Positions 25,007 to 34,387 of a stretch of DNA of 64,000 nucleotides are shown in pieces. The notes below the pieces were generated by a model. The model was not told the origin of the DNA. It searched no databases and saw only the letters and a list, made by a program, of their open reading frames with translations. The position numbers were made by a program, and so were the translations under genes. The number at the start of each line of letters is the position of its first letter. Positions within the stretch are counted from its first letter, which is position 1. Source of the stretch: Methyloligella solikamskensis (GTDB lineage Bacteria; Pseudomonadota; Alphaproteobacteria; Rhizobiales; Methyloligellaceae); NCBI RefSeq assembly GCF_042676065.1, contig NZ_JBHTJO010000002.1:62001-126000 (forward strand), read 5' to 3'.

Positions 25007-28000
25007 TCACCGCGCCGCCTTCACGGTGATCTTGCCCGTTCCCGTATTCCCGAACCGGTCGCGGGAATACATGTCCTCCACATGGGCCTGGGGCAGCACG
25101 TATTCGCCCGGCGACACCGCGCGGACCACATAGGCCACAGAGAACACCGCCGGGCTGTCCGCCGTCCGGTCGAAGGCCGCCGTGAAGCGGTCGTCCCGGA
25201 ACGACTGATGCTCCGGATCGGCCCCGTCGGGGATCCAGGAGAAAGAGTCCGTCTGGCCCGAGCTGACCAGATGCGGATTGTCGATCTCGAAGCCCGCCGG
25301 CAGGTAATCGATCAGCGCGACCCGGGCGAATTGTGGCTGGGGATCGGTGATCCGCACCACGACCACGAAGCGCTGGTTCTGGGTCGCCGTGGTGGGATCG
25401 GCCGGCGCACCTTGCAGCGTGTAGTAGCTCCGCTCGATATGGAATCCCTGGTCCGCCGCAGGCTCCGCCGCGAAGGGCGCGCCGGAGACCGTGAGCACCG
25501 CATCGACCGGAGCCTCGCCCTCGTTGGTGACCGTGATCGGATTGCCGGAAAGCTCAAGCTCGCTGAGATTGCGGTAGACCGGCTCGTTCGCTTCTTCGCC
25601 GTTCACCGAGAGCGCAATCTCTTGCTGGCCCAATGCCCGCGCGGCGAGGATCAGCCAGGCGTCCTCCTGGGTGGAGGTGCGCTTCACGAGCTTCCGCGCC
25701 GGGCCGATCTTGGCCGTGGCGCTGACCAGCAGCGGCTTCGGCGCATCGCCTTCTGCTGCCAACGTCACGACGGCGGCCGCATCCCGCAAGGGCGATCCGA
25801 AATCCTGCCGTCCCGGCTCGGCTTCCGGGCTCTCGGGCAGCGCGCCGAGCGCGGCCCGGAACGCCTTCTCCGCCCGGATGCGATCGCCCAGCATGGCAAG
25901 CGCCGCACCGATCTGTGCCTTAGCTGCGGGCGTCCCCAAGGCACCGAGCTTCGTGTCGGCGATATAGCGAAGATCGCCCACCGGCGCCGTGCCGTTCCGC
26001 GCCAGAACGTAGAGCGCATAGGAGAGGGCAAGTCCGCCATCACGATCCACATCGGGCGCCGTGTTCACGTAGTTCCGCAGACGGTTCAGGGCGAGACGGA
26101 AGGCGTCGTCCGGAACCGGGTATCCTTGCGCCCGGGCCCGAGTGAAGAAGTCCGTTACATAGGCGTCCAGCCACGGATCGCCGCCATAGGCGCCCCACAG
26201 GCCGAACGCTCCTTCCGGAGTCTGACGCGCCAGCACTGTCTGGACCGCCTTGTTCAGCCGCTCGTCGATCGAGGCGTCCGCCGTCAGCTGCGCCTTCTCC
26301 GACAGCTCCTTGACGTAAAGGAGCGGCATGGCCCGGCTGATGATCTGCTCCGTGCAGCCCAGCGGATAGAGATCGAGAGACTGGATCAGCGTCGCGACGT
26401 CGAGCGACGCCCAGGGCGTCACCGATAGGGCGAGCTGGCCCGTGTTCGGCACGATATCGGCGAACAGCTCCGCGGAGGCTTTCAGGCTGCCACCCGGCGG
26501 CAGGGCCTGCACCGTCCGCCGTGACATGATCTGGGTCGCGGGCTTCACGGAGACCGCATAGTCCCGACGGGCCACATAGTCCTCAGGTCCTGTGACCGCG
26601 ACCGTGAGGAAGGCGTCGCCTACCCCCGTCGCCGCGATGGGCAGGTTCAGCCCCGTCCGCTGCTTCTCATCCAGCGTCACCGTGGCCTCCGGCTTGGTCA
26701 CGCCCACAGGTCCTTCTGAGGACACCGTGACTTGATAGTCGCCGGCAGCACCTTCCACATTGTCGAGGTCGAGCCGCAGCGTGCTCTGATCGCCGATCAG
26801 CAGGAAGCGGGGCAGGGTCGCGGAGACCACGACCGGATCGCGGATCAGCACATCGCCATCCGCTTCACCCACCTGGGTTTCGCTCCAGGCGACGGCCATG
26901 ACCCGGGCCGTGCCCGTGAAGGCCGGAGTATCGAATTCGATCTCCGCCTCGCCGTTCTCATCCACGGTCACGATGCCGGAATAAAGCGCGAGCGGAGGCT
27001 GTGTGGGAGGGCTGCCCGAAAGCTCCGCCGCACCCGCGCCACCGCCGGTGCGGATCCGACCTTTGGTGCCTTGCATGCCGTCGATCAGCTGACCGTAGAG
27101 ATCGCGGATCTCCATGGAGAGCTGCCGCTGGCCGAGGAAATACTCCGTGGGCGCCGGCGGCTCGTAATTGGTGAGATTGAGAATGCCGACATCGACCGCG
27201 GAGACCACCACACGCGCGCTCTCGCCCTCGGCGAGGTTCGCGATTTTCACAGGCACCCGTAGGGTCGTCTCGGGCCGGATCTTCTCCGGCAGATTGAGGC
27301 TCACATCGAGAGTGTGGGCCGCCTTGTCGATGGAGAAATAGGCGAGGCCGATGGACCGCCCCGGCATGCGCTTGGCTTCCGTCTCCAGGGGCCGGCGCAG
27401 CGTCGCCACGAGATAGGCGCCCGTGCCCCAATCCTCGCTCACCTCGAGCGGGATCTTGGCCGTGCCTTGCTCCACCTCTTCGGTCTTTGTGGCGAGCAGT
27501 TGGCCTGCGCCCATCACCGCGAGCGTCACCTGACCGGCGCTCCGCGCGGTCACCGCCGCCGTCATGGTGTCGCCGGGCTTATACTCGGATTTGTCGAGCG
27601 CGACCTCCAGGAAGTCCGGCGTGTCGGCGCTGGCCTCCGTATAGAAGCCCGCATCGAAGCCCACCGTGGTGAAGGGGCCCGCCGCGTCGGGGCTCGAGAC
27701 CTCAAGCCGGTAGCGGCCCCAGGAGACCGGCGCGCCGATCTGGGCCGGCTCACCGGGCTTCACGTCGATCGAGCCGTTGGCCACGCGCCGCGTCACCTTG
27801 ATGGGCTCGAAGCTCCAATAGCCGTTCTGGCGGTACCACTGATATTTGCTCTCGATCTTGAGGAGCTGCCATTCGAGGCCCTTCGCCTCCATCGGCTCGC
27901 CGTCGGGTCCGACCATCACGACCTGGAACTCGGCCTGCGCGCCGTCGGCGAGTGAGGCGCCCTTGAACAGCGGCTTCACACCGATCATCGGATCGCTCGG

Positions 28001-30232
28001 CTTGATGGGCAGCGTGATATCCCGTTCCACCGCGCGCCCGCCCAGCTCCGACATGCGGATGGCGATCTTCGCCTCCATGGGGTGTCCGGTATCGGGCACG
28101 TTGCGCACGGCGATGGGGAAGACCGCCTCGCCGTCCTTGCCCGTTGTGGGCAGCCCTTCCAGGGGCATGACCTCCCTGCTAGCGCCGGCATCCTGATCGG
28201 CATTCGGACCGAACTGATAGCCTGCGAAGCCCGGGCGTTCTTCCGCCTGACTGATGGTCACCTCGCCTTCCAGTGGCAGGCCCGAGGCAGGCGCGCCGTA
28301 GAGGAAGTGGCCGTCCACGATCAGCTCAACCGGCTGGCGGGGAACGATCGCCGGGGCGTCCGTCGCCAGATCGAACTCCAGCCGGTCGGGAACGTAGTCC
28401 TCCACCAGGAAGGTGGTGTCGCCGATGGAATCGCCTTTCGGGTCGGCATAGGCCGCGACCCGCCAGGTGCCGGTGGGGGCCGCGCCGATGATCGGCACGT
28501 CGAGATCGCGCCCGCCGATTCCCTCGTCCTGCACGACCTTGCGCCGGTATTCGACGCCGTCGGGCCGGCTGACCACGAGAGTGAGCGGCGTGTTCATCAC
28601 CGCTTCGCCCGTGGCATCCCGCAGAAGCGCCGTAACATGCACGGTCTCGCCCGTGCGGTAGACGCCCCGCTCGGTGAACACGAAGGCATCGAGTGCGCCC
28701 GGCAGGGCCCGGCCTTCGACGCCGCGATCAGTCAGATCGAAAGGTGAGCCCTTCAGACTCAGGAAGCCGTAATCGACACCCTTCTGGGAGGCGATCAGCA
28801 TGGCCGGCGCGAGCCCGCCTTCGCCGCGGGTCATGCCGGCGGCGAAATTCGCGCGGCCCGCATCGTCGGTCTTCGTCTTGGCGAGGATCTCGTTATTCCG
28901 GGCGACAAGCCGCAGCTCGACATCCTCGATCGGCTCGGTGGTCGCGAGCGAATTGACGAAGGCATGGATGCCGTCATCGCCAGAATAGGCCGTGAGCCCG
29001 AGATCGGAGACGATGAACCACTGGGTGGCGAGCTCCTCGTAGTCGTTGTCGGGCCCATCCGCCGGCTCAGCCGACATGACGTAGACGCCGGGCTTCAGAT
29101 TCGGCACCGCCTCGTTGACCGGGAAATTGGTGGTTACGTCCTGGTTCAGGGTCTTCTCGACCGCGAGCGTGCCCGTCCAGACCTTGGCACCCTCCTTGTC
29201 GGCGATCTCGCTTAAGGAATAGGGGTAGAGATTGGTCTGGAAGTCGTTGCCCAGCACCGAGTTGATCAGATTGCGGTCGCCGATCCGGTACAGCGTGATG
29301 TCCAGCTTGTCGGTGTTCACGCTGATCAGCGGAATGCCCTGCTGGCCTGTCTTCGGCAGCACATAGTTCTTGCCCGAGACGCGCACCATTGGCGCCCGGT
29401 CCCGCACATAGATGTCGAAGGTCGCAGGCTTCAGAAGCGACTCGTCGATATCCGACGGCAGGCCCTCGCGCAGGGTGATGCGATAGGTCTCGCCGTGCTT
29501 CAGCCCGTCCACGCAAAGCTGCTGATCGTCGACGGAGAGCGCCGGCTTGTCCTGGCCTTCAACCACCACGAAGGGCGAGAAGTCGGCCCGGTCGGGAAGC
29601 GCTTCCGAAAACTGGAAGCAGGCCCGCGGCGAGGAGGCATCGGAATCGATGCTGTGGTCGGTGACCCGGAAGCCGTATTTTTCGCGCAGCTGCGTATAGA
29701 TCTGGCGGAGGTTCTCCGTCTCCCGCACCGACAGCGCGACCTTCAGCGCGTTGAGCGCGTTCCGCCATTCCTGGCGCTTGCCGTAGGCATTGGCCAGCGT
29801 CACCAGCGCATCGGCCTGATCGTCCGAGGTCGCGGCCCGGCGGTAGGCGATATAGGCAGCCGTGGTGGCGTTCTTCTGAAGCGTGTAGCGGTCGCCGTCC
29901 TCCGGATCGACGCGCAGCAGAATATCCGCATAGCGGCGCCAGCTCCGCGCATCGTTCGGCTCCAACGCAACGATCTGGCCGTAGAGCCGGGCGGCGCCTG
30001 CGAAATCCTTTTGGCTCAGCGCCGCGTCCGCCTGCTTCTGCAGGGCGAGGGCAGGGGCGCTGACGCCGCTCGTTTCCGACTTCAGCTTGGCTTCCAGCTT
30101 GATGGCGTCGTCGTCGAGCCGATCGTTCTGATAGACCGGTGCATCGGCGAAGGCCGTCGAGACGGGGGCGAGGGCAACGAACGTGAAAGAGACGATGAGC
30201 GCCAAGAGCGCGGCGCGAACGAGAGCAGGCAT
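25007..30232 (-). CDS. bacterial alpha-2-macroglobulin, YfhM type
   Basis: A 1741-residue exported protein thought to trap proteases entering the periplasm, working with PBP1C. The N-terminus is a signal peptide (ALLALIVSFTFVALAP... cleaved after an Ala-rich end) without a lipobox, so it is probably soluble or differently anchored, unlike E. coli YfhM, a lipoprotein. TPR-like helices span about 60-200, then repeated macroglobulin beta domains. The thioester motif is intact: GCTEQ with Cys1293, in an alpha/alpha toroid domain. ATG 30232 was chosen over upstream in-frame starts because GGAGG lies seven bases before it. Confidence 0.92.
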   Translation of the reverse strand: MPALVRAALLALIVSFTFVALAPVSTAFADAPVYQNDRLDDDAIKLEAKLKSETSGVSAPALALQKQADAALSQKDFAGAARLYGQIVALEPNDARSWRRYADILLRVDPEDGDRYTLQKNATTAAYIAYRRAATSDDQADALVTLANAYGKRQEWRNALNALKVALSVRETENLRQIYTQLREKYGFRVTDHSIDSDASSPRACFQFSEALPDRADFSPFVVVEGQDKPALSVDDQQLCVDGLKHGETYRITLREGLPSDIDESLLKPATFDIYVRDRAPMVRVSGKNYVLPKTGQQGIPLISVNTDKLDITLYRIGDRNLINSVLGNDFQTNLYPYSLSEIADKEGAKVWTGTLAVEKTLNQDVTTNFPVNEAVPNLKPGVYVMSAEPADGPDNDYEELATQWFIVSDLGLTAYSGDDGIHAFVNSLATTEPIEDVELRLVARNNEILAKTKTDDAGRANFAAGMTRGEGGLAPAMLIASQKGVDYGFLSLKGSPFDLTDRGVEGRALPGALDAFVFTERGVYRTGETVHVTALLRDATGEAVMNTPLTLVVSRPDGVEYRRKVVQDEGIGGRDLDVPIIGAAPTGTWRVAAYADPKGDSIGDTTFLVEDYVPDRLEFDLATDAPAIVPRQPVELIVDGHFLYGAPASGLPLEGEVTISQAEERPGFAGYQFGPNADQDAGASREVMPLEGLPTTGKDGEAVFPIAVRNVPDTGHPMEAKIAIRMSELGGRAVERDITLPIKPSDPMIGVKPLFKGASLADGAQAEFQVVMVGPDGEPMEAKGLEWQLLKIESKYQWYRQNGYWSFEPIKVTRRVANGSIDVKPGEPAQIGAPVSWGRYRLEVSSPDAAGPFTTVGFDAGFYTEASADTPDFLEVALDKSEYKPGDTMTAAVTARSAGQVTLAVMGAGQLLATKTEEVEQGTAKIPLEVSEDWGTGAYLVATLRRPLETEAKRMPGRSIGLAYFSIDKAAHTLDVSLNLPEKIRPETTLRVPVKIANLAEGESARVVVSAVDVGILNLTNYEPPAPTEYFLGQRQLSMEIRDLYGQLIDGMQGTKGRIRTGGGAGAAELSGSPPTQPPLALYSGIVTVDENGEAEIEFDTPAFTGTARVMAVAWSETQVGEADGDVLIRDPVVVSATLPRFLLIGDQSTLRLDLDNVEGAAGDYQVTVSSEGPVGVTKPEATVTLDEKQRTGLNLPIAATGVGDAFLTVAVTGPEDYVARRDYAVSVKPATQIMSRRTVQALPPGGSLKASAELFADIVPNTGQLALSVTPWASLDVATLIQSLDLYPLGCTEQIISRAMPLLYVKELSEKAQLTADASIDERLNKAVQTVLARQTPEGAFGLWGAYGGDPWLDAYVTDFFTRARAQGYPVPDDAFRLALNRLRNYVNTAPDVDRDGGLALSYALYVLARNGTAPVGDLRYIADTKLGALGTPAAKAQIGAALAMLGDRIRAEKAFRAALGALPESPEAEPGRQDFGSPLRDAAAVVTLAAEGDAPKPLLVSATAKIGPARKLVKRTSTQEDAWLILAARALGQQEIALSVNGEEANEPVYRNLSELELSGNPITVTNEGEAPVDAVLTVSGAPFAAEPAADQGFHIERSYYTLQGAPADPTTATQNQRFVVVVRITDPQPQFARVALIDYLPAGFEIDNPHLVSSGQTDSFSWIPDGADPEHQSFRDDRFTAAFDRTADSPAVFSVAYVVRAVSPGEYVLPQAHVEDMYSRDRFGNTGTGKITVKAAR

Positions 30233-30353
30233 GCGGATCCTCCGGAGGGTCCCTCTCGGCATCGCGGAGGCTTCTCGGCCGCCGCTCGGGGACCTGCAAC
30301 GCATGCTAGTAGAGCGATGTGACAGGCGCTAGTGGCGCTGCACGCCTCAACTC

Positions 30354-30374
30354 AAAAAACCGCGCCCCGCCGCG
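30354..30374 (-). terminator. weak terminator-like hairpin after the LysR gene
   Basis: On the minus strand a short GC stem (CGCG-GCGGGG-CGCG) is followed by six T's, just after the LysR stop. The stem is only four or five pairs, so termination is uncertain. Confidence 0.35.
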
Positions 30375-30378
30375 CTCC

Positions 30379-31299
30379 TCAGGCGTTGCCGTCCCGGTCA
30401 CCCACGAGCTTGGCGATCTCGCCCCTTATCCATTGATGGCACTCGTCCCGGTCGTAGCTGGAATGCCAGAGGAGTCGCACGGGCAGGCCGACCGGCTCCA
30501 AAGGCTGGGCGATGCGGATGAGCGAGAACTGCTTCTCTAGGATCTGCGCAAGGGAGGTCGGCACGGTTAGGAGCGCATCGCTATTCAGCGCAAGCAGTAG
30601 CCCCACCAGCACCGAGGAGACCTTCTCCGGCGGGGGTAGGAGATGGCCGGACTCGGCAAATTTCCGGGCCATCAGGTCGTAGGCGGGCAGCGCATTGACC
30701 GCCACATGGGTGGCTGCCGCGAAGTCTTCCGGCCTGGGCCGCTTGTTCGCCAGCGGATGTCCGGGGCGTCCCAGCACCACGAGATGATCGTCGAACAGCT
30801 TGCTTGAGCGGATGTCCGGGGCCGGGATCGCGGTGGATTCCAGGTCCACGGCAAAGTGGCACCGGCTGTTGCGCAACGCCTCGATGGAATCCTCGCCGCT
30901 GCCCGCCATCCAGCCGACCCGCACATTGGGTGCGGCCTCACTGAGGTGGTTGCGGAGAGGCTGGATCATGATCAACTCGCCGGCCTCCGACGCCGCGACG
31001 AAGAAGTCCCGGTCGGCCAGCGTTGGATCGAACGGCTTGTCCGGCCGAAGCAGGCTCTCCATGCCCGCCAGGATCACATGCACCGTCGGCGCCAGCTCCT
31101 GAGCTTTTGCCGTTGGCACCAACCGTTGCCCCGCCCGAACGAAAAGCTCGTCGGAAAAGATCTCCCGCAGCTTGGCGAGCGCATGGCTCACGGCCGAGGC
31201 GCTGCGCCCCAGCCTTTCCGCGGCACGGGTGACGCTGGCGTCGGTGAGCAGGGCGTCGAGGATGACGAGGAGATTGGCGTCGACTTCGCGTAGATGCAT
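30379..31299 (-). CDS. LysR-family transcriptional regulator
   Basis: A 306-residue regulator with an N-terminal winged helix-turn-helix (about 5-65; LREVDANLLVILDALLTDAS then RAAERLGRSASAVSHALAKL) and a periplasmic-binding-like effector domain (about 90-300). The 'VDANLLVILDALL' start is typical of the NodD/NahR/LinR-like subfamily, but the effector is unknown. ATG 31299 is preferred to a TTG nine bases upstream. It lies upstream of, and in the same direction as, the alpha-2-macroglobulin gene, with 146 bases between. An inverted repeat overlaps its start codon and suggests autoregulation. Confidence 0.88.
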   Translation of the reverse strand: MHLREVDANLLVILDALLTDASVTRAAERLGRSASAVSHALAKLREIFSDELFVRAGQRLVPTAKAQELAPTVHVILAGMESLLRPDKPFDPTLADRDFFVAASEAGELIMIQPLRNHLSEAAPNVRVGWMAGSGEDSIEALRNSRCHFAVDLESTAIPAPDIRSSKLFDDHLVVLGRPGHPLANKRPRPEDFAAATHVAVNALPAYDLMARKFAESGHLLPPPEKVSSVLVGLLLALNSDALLTVPTSLAQILEKQFSLIRIAQPLEPVGLPVRLLWHSSYDRDECHQWIRGEIAKLVGDRDGNA

Positions 31300-31340
31300 G
31301 AGGTGCAATAATTCATCTGAAAAGGTTTCACTTCATGCAT
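31294..31340. promoter_or_regulatory. 12-bp inverted repeat across the LysR gene start
   Basis: ATGCATGAGGTG (31294-31305) and CACTTCATGCAT (31329-31340) are complementary at 11 of 12 positions, separated by 23 bases. The left arm contains the LysR start codon. A dyad at this place fits an operator for autoregulation, though it does not show the usual short T-N11-A form. Confidence 0.45.
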
Positions 31341-31645
31341 GTTAATCTCCGGGCTAGGGTCCTGACAAGGCTGACGGGTATCCCAGCCCGAACGCCCCGA
31401 AGCGCCCATGGCTAGCCCCGCCCAAAGGGGCGGCCCTTCGCTTCCTCATCTCAACCGTGCGGCGGTCCGCTTGCTTCCCGGCAGCGGACCGCTAGCGGTT
31501 TGGGGCCGATTTTTGGAAAAGATGGGTCTTCAGATTCGCGGTGTTGCGCAGCGCCGAGCGCAGATACCTATTCTCACCGCAATTCTTTCGTTAATTTGGC
31601 GCTCCCTTTTCCGACATATTTGGCGGTGCGCCGCATCGATTCGTT
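31300..31645. other. intergenic region between LysR and AsmA genes
   Basis: About 345 bases without a convincing gene. Besides the dyad at the LysR start, it holds GCGGTCCGCT (31462-31471) and AGCGGACCGC (31483-31492), a perfect ten-base stem with an 11-base loop and no T-run, and a CCGCCC/GGGGCGG pair around 31424-31435. The AsmA start at 31646 has no visible ribosome site. I recognise no promoter consensus. Confidence 0.5.
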
Positions 31646-33751
31646 ATGAAGCTTTTCCTGAAAATCCTTGGCGGTCTCTTCTCGGTGATTGTGCTGGCTC
31701 TGATCGCCGCCAATATCTTTGTCTCTCCCGAAGCCATCCAGGCCCGCGTGGCCGAGCGCATCAAGCAGCAGACCGGACGCGAGCTCATCGTCAACGGCGA
31801 GGCCTCGCTGACCTTCCTGCCGAACCCTGAGATGGTGTTGACCGACACGACCCTGCGGGATCCGGGCACCGACGCCACGGCGATCGACCTCCACGTGGCG
31901 CGGCTTGAGGTCACCCTCGATCTCTTCGAGCTGATCAGCCAGCGGGTGGATGCCCGCTACGTGCTGTTCGAGCAGCCGCTGGTCACGGTGCGCCCCGGCA
32001 GCGCCCAAACGGCGCCACAGCGGCAAGGTCAAGCACCTGCTGAAGAGAAGAGCCGCCGCGCATCGCTTCCCGCGAAGAGCGAGCCGCGCTTCGCCAAGGC
32101 CTCCATGGCCTTCGCCGCCACGCCCCAGGACGACACGAGCGACGTGCGCCTGCGCGACGTGCGTATCGAAGACGGCACAGTCCGCATTCTCGATGAGAAC
32201 GGTCAGGTGAACCGCGAGATCAAGCAGATCAATGCCTCTCTCGCCATGCCCCATATCGACGACCCTCTGACCTCCAATGGCAGCTTCCAGCTCAAGCAGA
32301 AGACCCTGAACTACAATCTGACTCTGACATCGGCCGGCGACTTGCGGGCAGGGCGGCAGGCCGATGTCGCACTGGCTCTCGCCGCGAAGGACTTCAAGGC
32401 GCAGTTCGACGGTGCGGTCGTTCCGGCGCCGGAAGTCAGCGCCCAAGGGGTGTTCAAGGGAACCTCGTCGTCATTCAAGAACCTGATCGAATGGACGCCC
32501 GATGGCGGTCAGCAGGCCAAGCCGGTTATCCCGGGCGAGCTTTCGAGCCAGGTCCAGTGGAGCTTTGCCGGCGCCACCCTCACCGACCTGATGTTCAAGC
32601 TCGGCGACACCACGGGACGCGGCCAGGCGGCGCTTCATCTCGATGGGCCGAAGCCGCATCTGCGTGCAGCCTTGGCAATCGAGCTTCTCAACGTGACGCC
32701 GTTCCTGCCGCAAGGTGGTGGTAGCGGCGGCGGGGGTAATGCCGCCCCGAAGCCGGCGGCCAACCCCGCTGGCGGCCAGCAGGGCGCGGTGCCGCAAAAC
32801 GCCGCTCCTCAGGCATTCCCCAACGATTTTCCGGACGTCCCCTCCATGGAGGACCCGGCTGCGGACATGCAGCCCGGAGCCGCGAAGCCGAAAGAGCCGT
32901 CGCCGCTCGATGCCGACGTCAACGTGAATGTTCGCCAGACCCTGGTGGACAACATCACCATCGGACCGAGCGCGCTCGCCTTCAACTATAAGGACGGCAT
33001 CCTGACCGCCAATCTCGGGGGCATGCAGCTCTATGGCGGCGAGGGGCGCGGCAAGCTGATCATCGACCAGAACCCGGCTGTGCCGGTCTTCTCGGCCAAT
33101 CTCAATCTCGACCAGGTGGACGCCAAGCCCTTCCTCACCGATGCGGCGGAGTTCGACCGTGTGTCGGGCAAGATCAAGGTGATCTTGAAGCTGAACGGCA
33201 AGGGGATGGAGGCCGATGCGATCAAGAGGTCGCTCACCGGCAATGGCAATATCATGGTCAATAACGGTGCGGTCGAAGGCATAGACATCACCGGCATTCT
33301 CGCCCAGGTGGATCAGGGGCGCCTACCCAAGATCAAGGGCGGAAGCACACCGTTCGACAGCTTCGGCGGCAGCTTCACCATGCGAAAGGGCATCGCCGAG
33401 ACTAAGAACTTCAAGCTGGTCAGCCAGTATCTGAACGTGAGCGCCAAGGGCACGGTCAACATCCCGGCCGGCAACCTGGACATCCTGGCCAACCCGGAGC
33501 TGGTCGCGGCACCCAAGGGCATGGGTGATGCCAAGGATCTGGTCGGCCTTACCATCCCGATCCGCATCCGGGGCCCGTTCGAGAACCCCACCTATCAGCC
33601 GGAGCTCGCAGGGCTGTTCAACAACCCCGAAGCGGCCTCAAAGACCATCAACAAGATCGGCGACGTGATCCAGGAGAAGTTCAAGGACAAGCCCGCCGGC
33701 GAGGCACTCGGCCGTTTCCTCGGCGGTGTGAAGATCAACGGCGGGAACTAA
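31646..33751 (+). CDS. AsmA-family envelope protein
   Basis: A 701-residue protein anchored by one N-terminal helix (LFLKILGGLFSVIVLALIAA) with the bulk in the periplasm. The start (SPEAIQARVAERIKQQTGRE, then LPNPEMVLTD) and the C-terminal half (VNNGAVEGIDITGIL, then SFGGSFTMRKGIAETKNFKL and PAGNLDILANPELV) are typical AsmA/TamB-like repeats. Members affect outer membrane lipid or protein homeostasis, recently as bridge-like lipid carriers; the specific role here is unknown. A Gly/Ala/Pro/Gln-rich low-complexity linker lies around residues 355-415. It ends 29 bases before a converging Tad pilus gene. Confidence 0.88.
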   Translation: MKLFLKILGGLFSVIVLALIAANIFVSPEAIQARVAERIKQQTGRELIVNGEASLTFLPNPEMVLTDTTLRDPGTDATAIDLHVARLEVTLDLFELISQRVDARYVLFEQPLVTVRPGSAQTAPQRQGQAPAEEKSRRASLPAKSEPRFAKASMAFAATPQDDTSDVRLRDVRIEDGTVRILDENGQVNREIKQINASLAMPHIDDPLTSNGSFQLKQKTLNYNLTLTSAGDLRAGRQADVALALAAKDFKAQFDGAVVPAPEVSAQGVFKGTSSSFKNLIEWTPDGGQQAKPVIPGELSSQVQWSFAGATLTDLMFKLGDTTGRGQAALHLDGPKPHLRAALAIELLNVTPFLPQGGGSGGGGNAAPKPAANPAGGQQGAVPQNAAPQAFPNDFPDVPSMEDPAADMQPGAAKPKEPSPLDADVNVNVRQTLVDNITIGPSALAFNYKDGILTANLGGMQLYGGEGRGKLIIDQNPAVPVFSANLNLDQVDAKPFLTDAAEFDRVSGKIKVILKLNGKGMEADAIKRSLTGNGNIMVNNGAVEGIDITGILAQVDQGRLPKIKGGSTPFDSFGGSFTMRKGIAETKNFKLVSQYLNVSAKGTVNIPAGNLDILANPELVAAPKGMGDAKDLVGLTIPIRIRGPFENPTYQPELAGLFNNPEAASKTINKIGDVIQEKFKDKPAGEALGRFLGGVKINGGN

Positions 33752-33780
33752 GCGCGAGGCGATTTCAGGTCCGGCTGCGA

Positions 33781-34377
33781 CTAGCCGGGACAGCCATTGT
33801 CCGTCTTGTCGACCGTCGCCGACCGCCTCGGGCGCGAGTAGAATTTGCGGGACATCGTAAACTTCCCGAACGTTGACCCAAGAAAGGGAGCGTCCTCCCC
33901 GAAGAGGGGGACATAAGCATACTGCACATCGGCCATGATGACGCTGCTGCCGGGCGCCGTCAGGCCCTCTGGCAGATCGACCGAAGAATTCTTGGCCAGC
34001 GGTGCACCGTTGCCGTTGCTGCAACTCCAGGCGACCTTTGGGCGGTTCTTGTCGTCGGCGACAACGCTGGTGAGTACGATGCTCAAATCCTTGGTGGAAT
34101 AAGGTGTCAGGATGGCGGTGGCGGCGTCTGTGATATTCTTGATCTGGGCGTTCGACAGGGTTCTCACTTGGGCCGTCAGGTCCGCGACCGTATAAGCGAC
34201 TTGGTCCGTGCGCCGGTTAAGGGTCAGCATATTTCCGACCTCAACCGCGCCCAAGTATGCGGTGAGCATCAGTGGCAGGATGATCGCGAACTCGATCGCT
34301 GAAGTGCCGCGGCATTCCTGCTTCGCGCCACGCCAATACCTTGCGGCGATCGCTCCTGCTTTGCTTCGTCTCAGCAT
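33781..34377 (-). CDS. TadE-like pilus assembly pseudopilin
   Basis: A 198-residue protein with a charged N-terminus, a TadE-type motif GTSAIEFAIILPLML (about residues 21-35) forming a single membrane helix, and a periplasmic region with Thr/Asp-rich sequence. TadE and related proteins are minor pseudopilins processed by the prepilin peptidase and needed for Flp pilus assembly. AGGAG seven bases before ATG 34377 sets the start. It lies ten bases after the second TadE-like gene in the same direction, so the two form a small operon opposite the VWA gene. Confidence 0.85.
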   Translation of the reverse strand: MLRRSKAGAIAARYWRGAKQECRGTSAIEFAIILPLMLTAYLGAVEVGNMLTLNRRTDQVAYTVADLTAQVRTLSNAQIKNITDAATAILTPYSTKDLSIVLTSVVADDKNRPKVAWSCSNGNGAPLAKNSSVDLPEGLTAPGSSVIMADVQYAYVPLFGEDAPFLGSTFGKFTMSRKFYSRPRRSATVDKTDNGCPG

Positions 34378-34387
34378 CGCCACGCTC

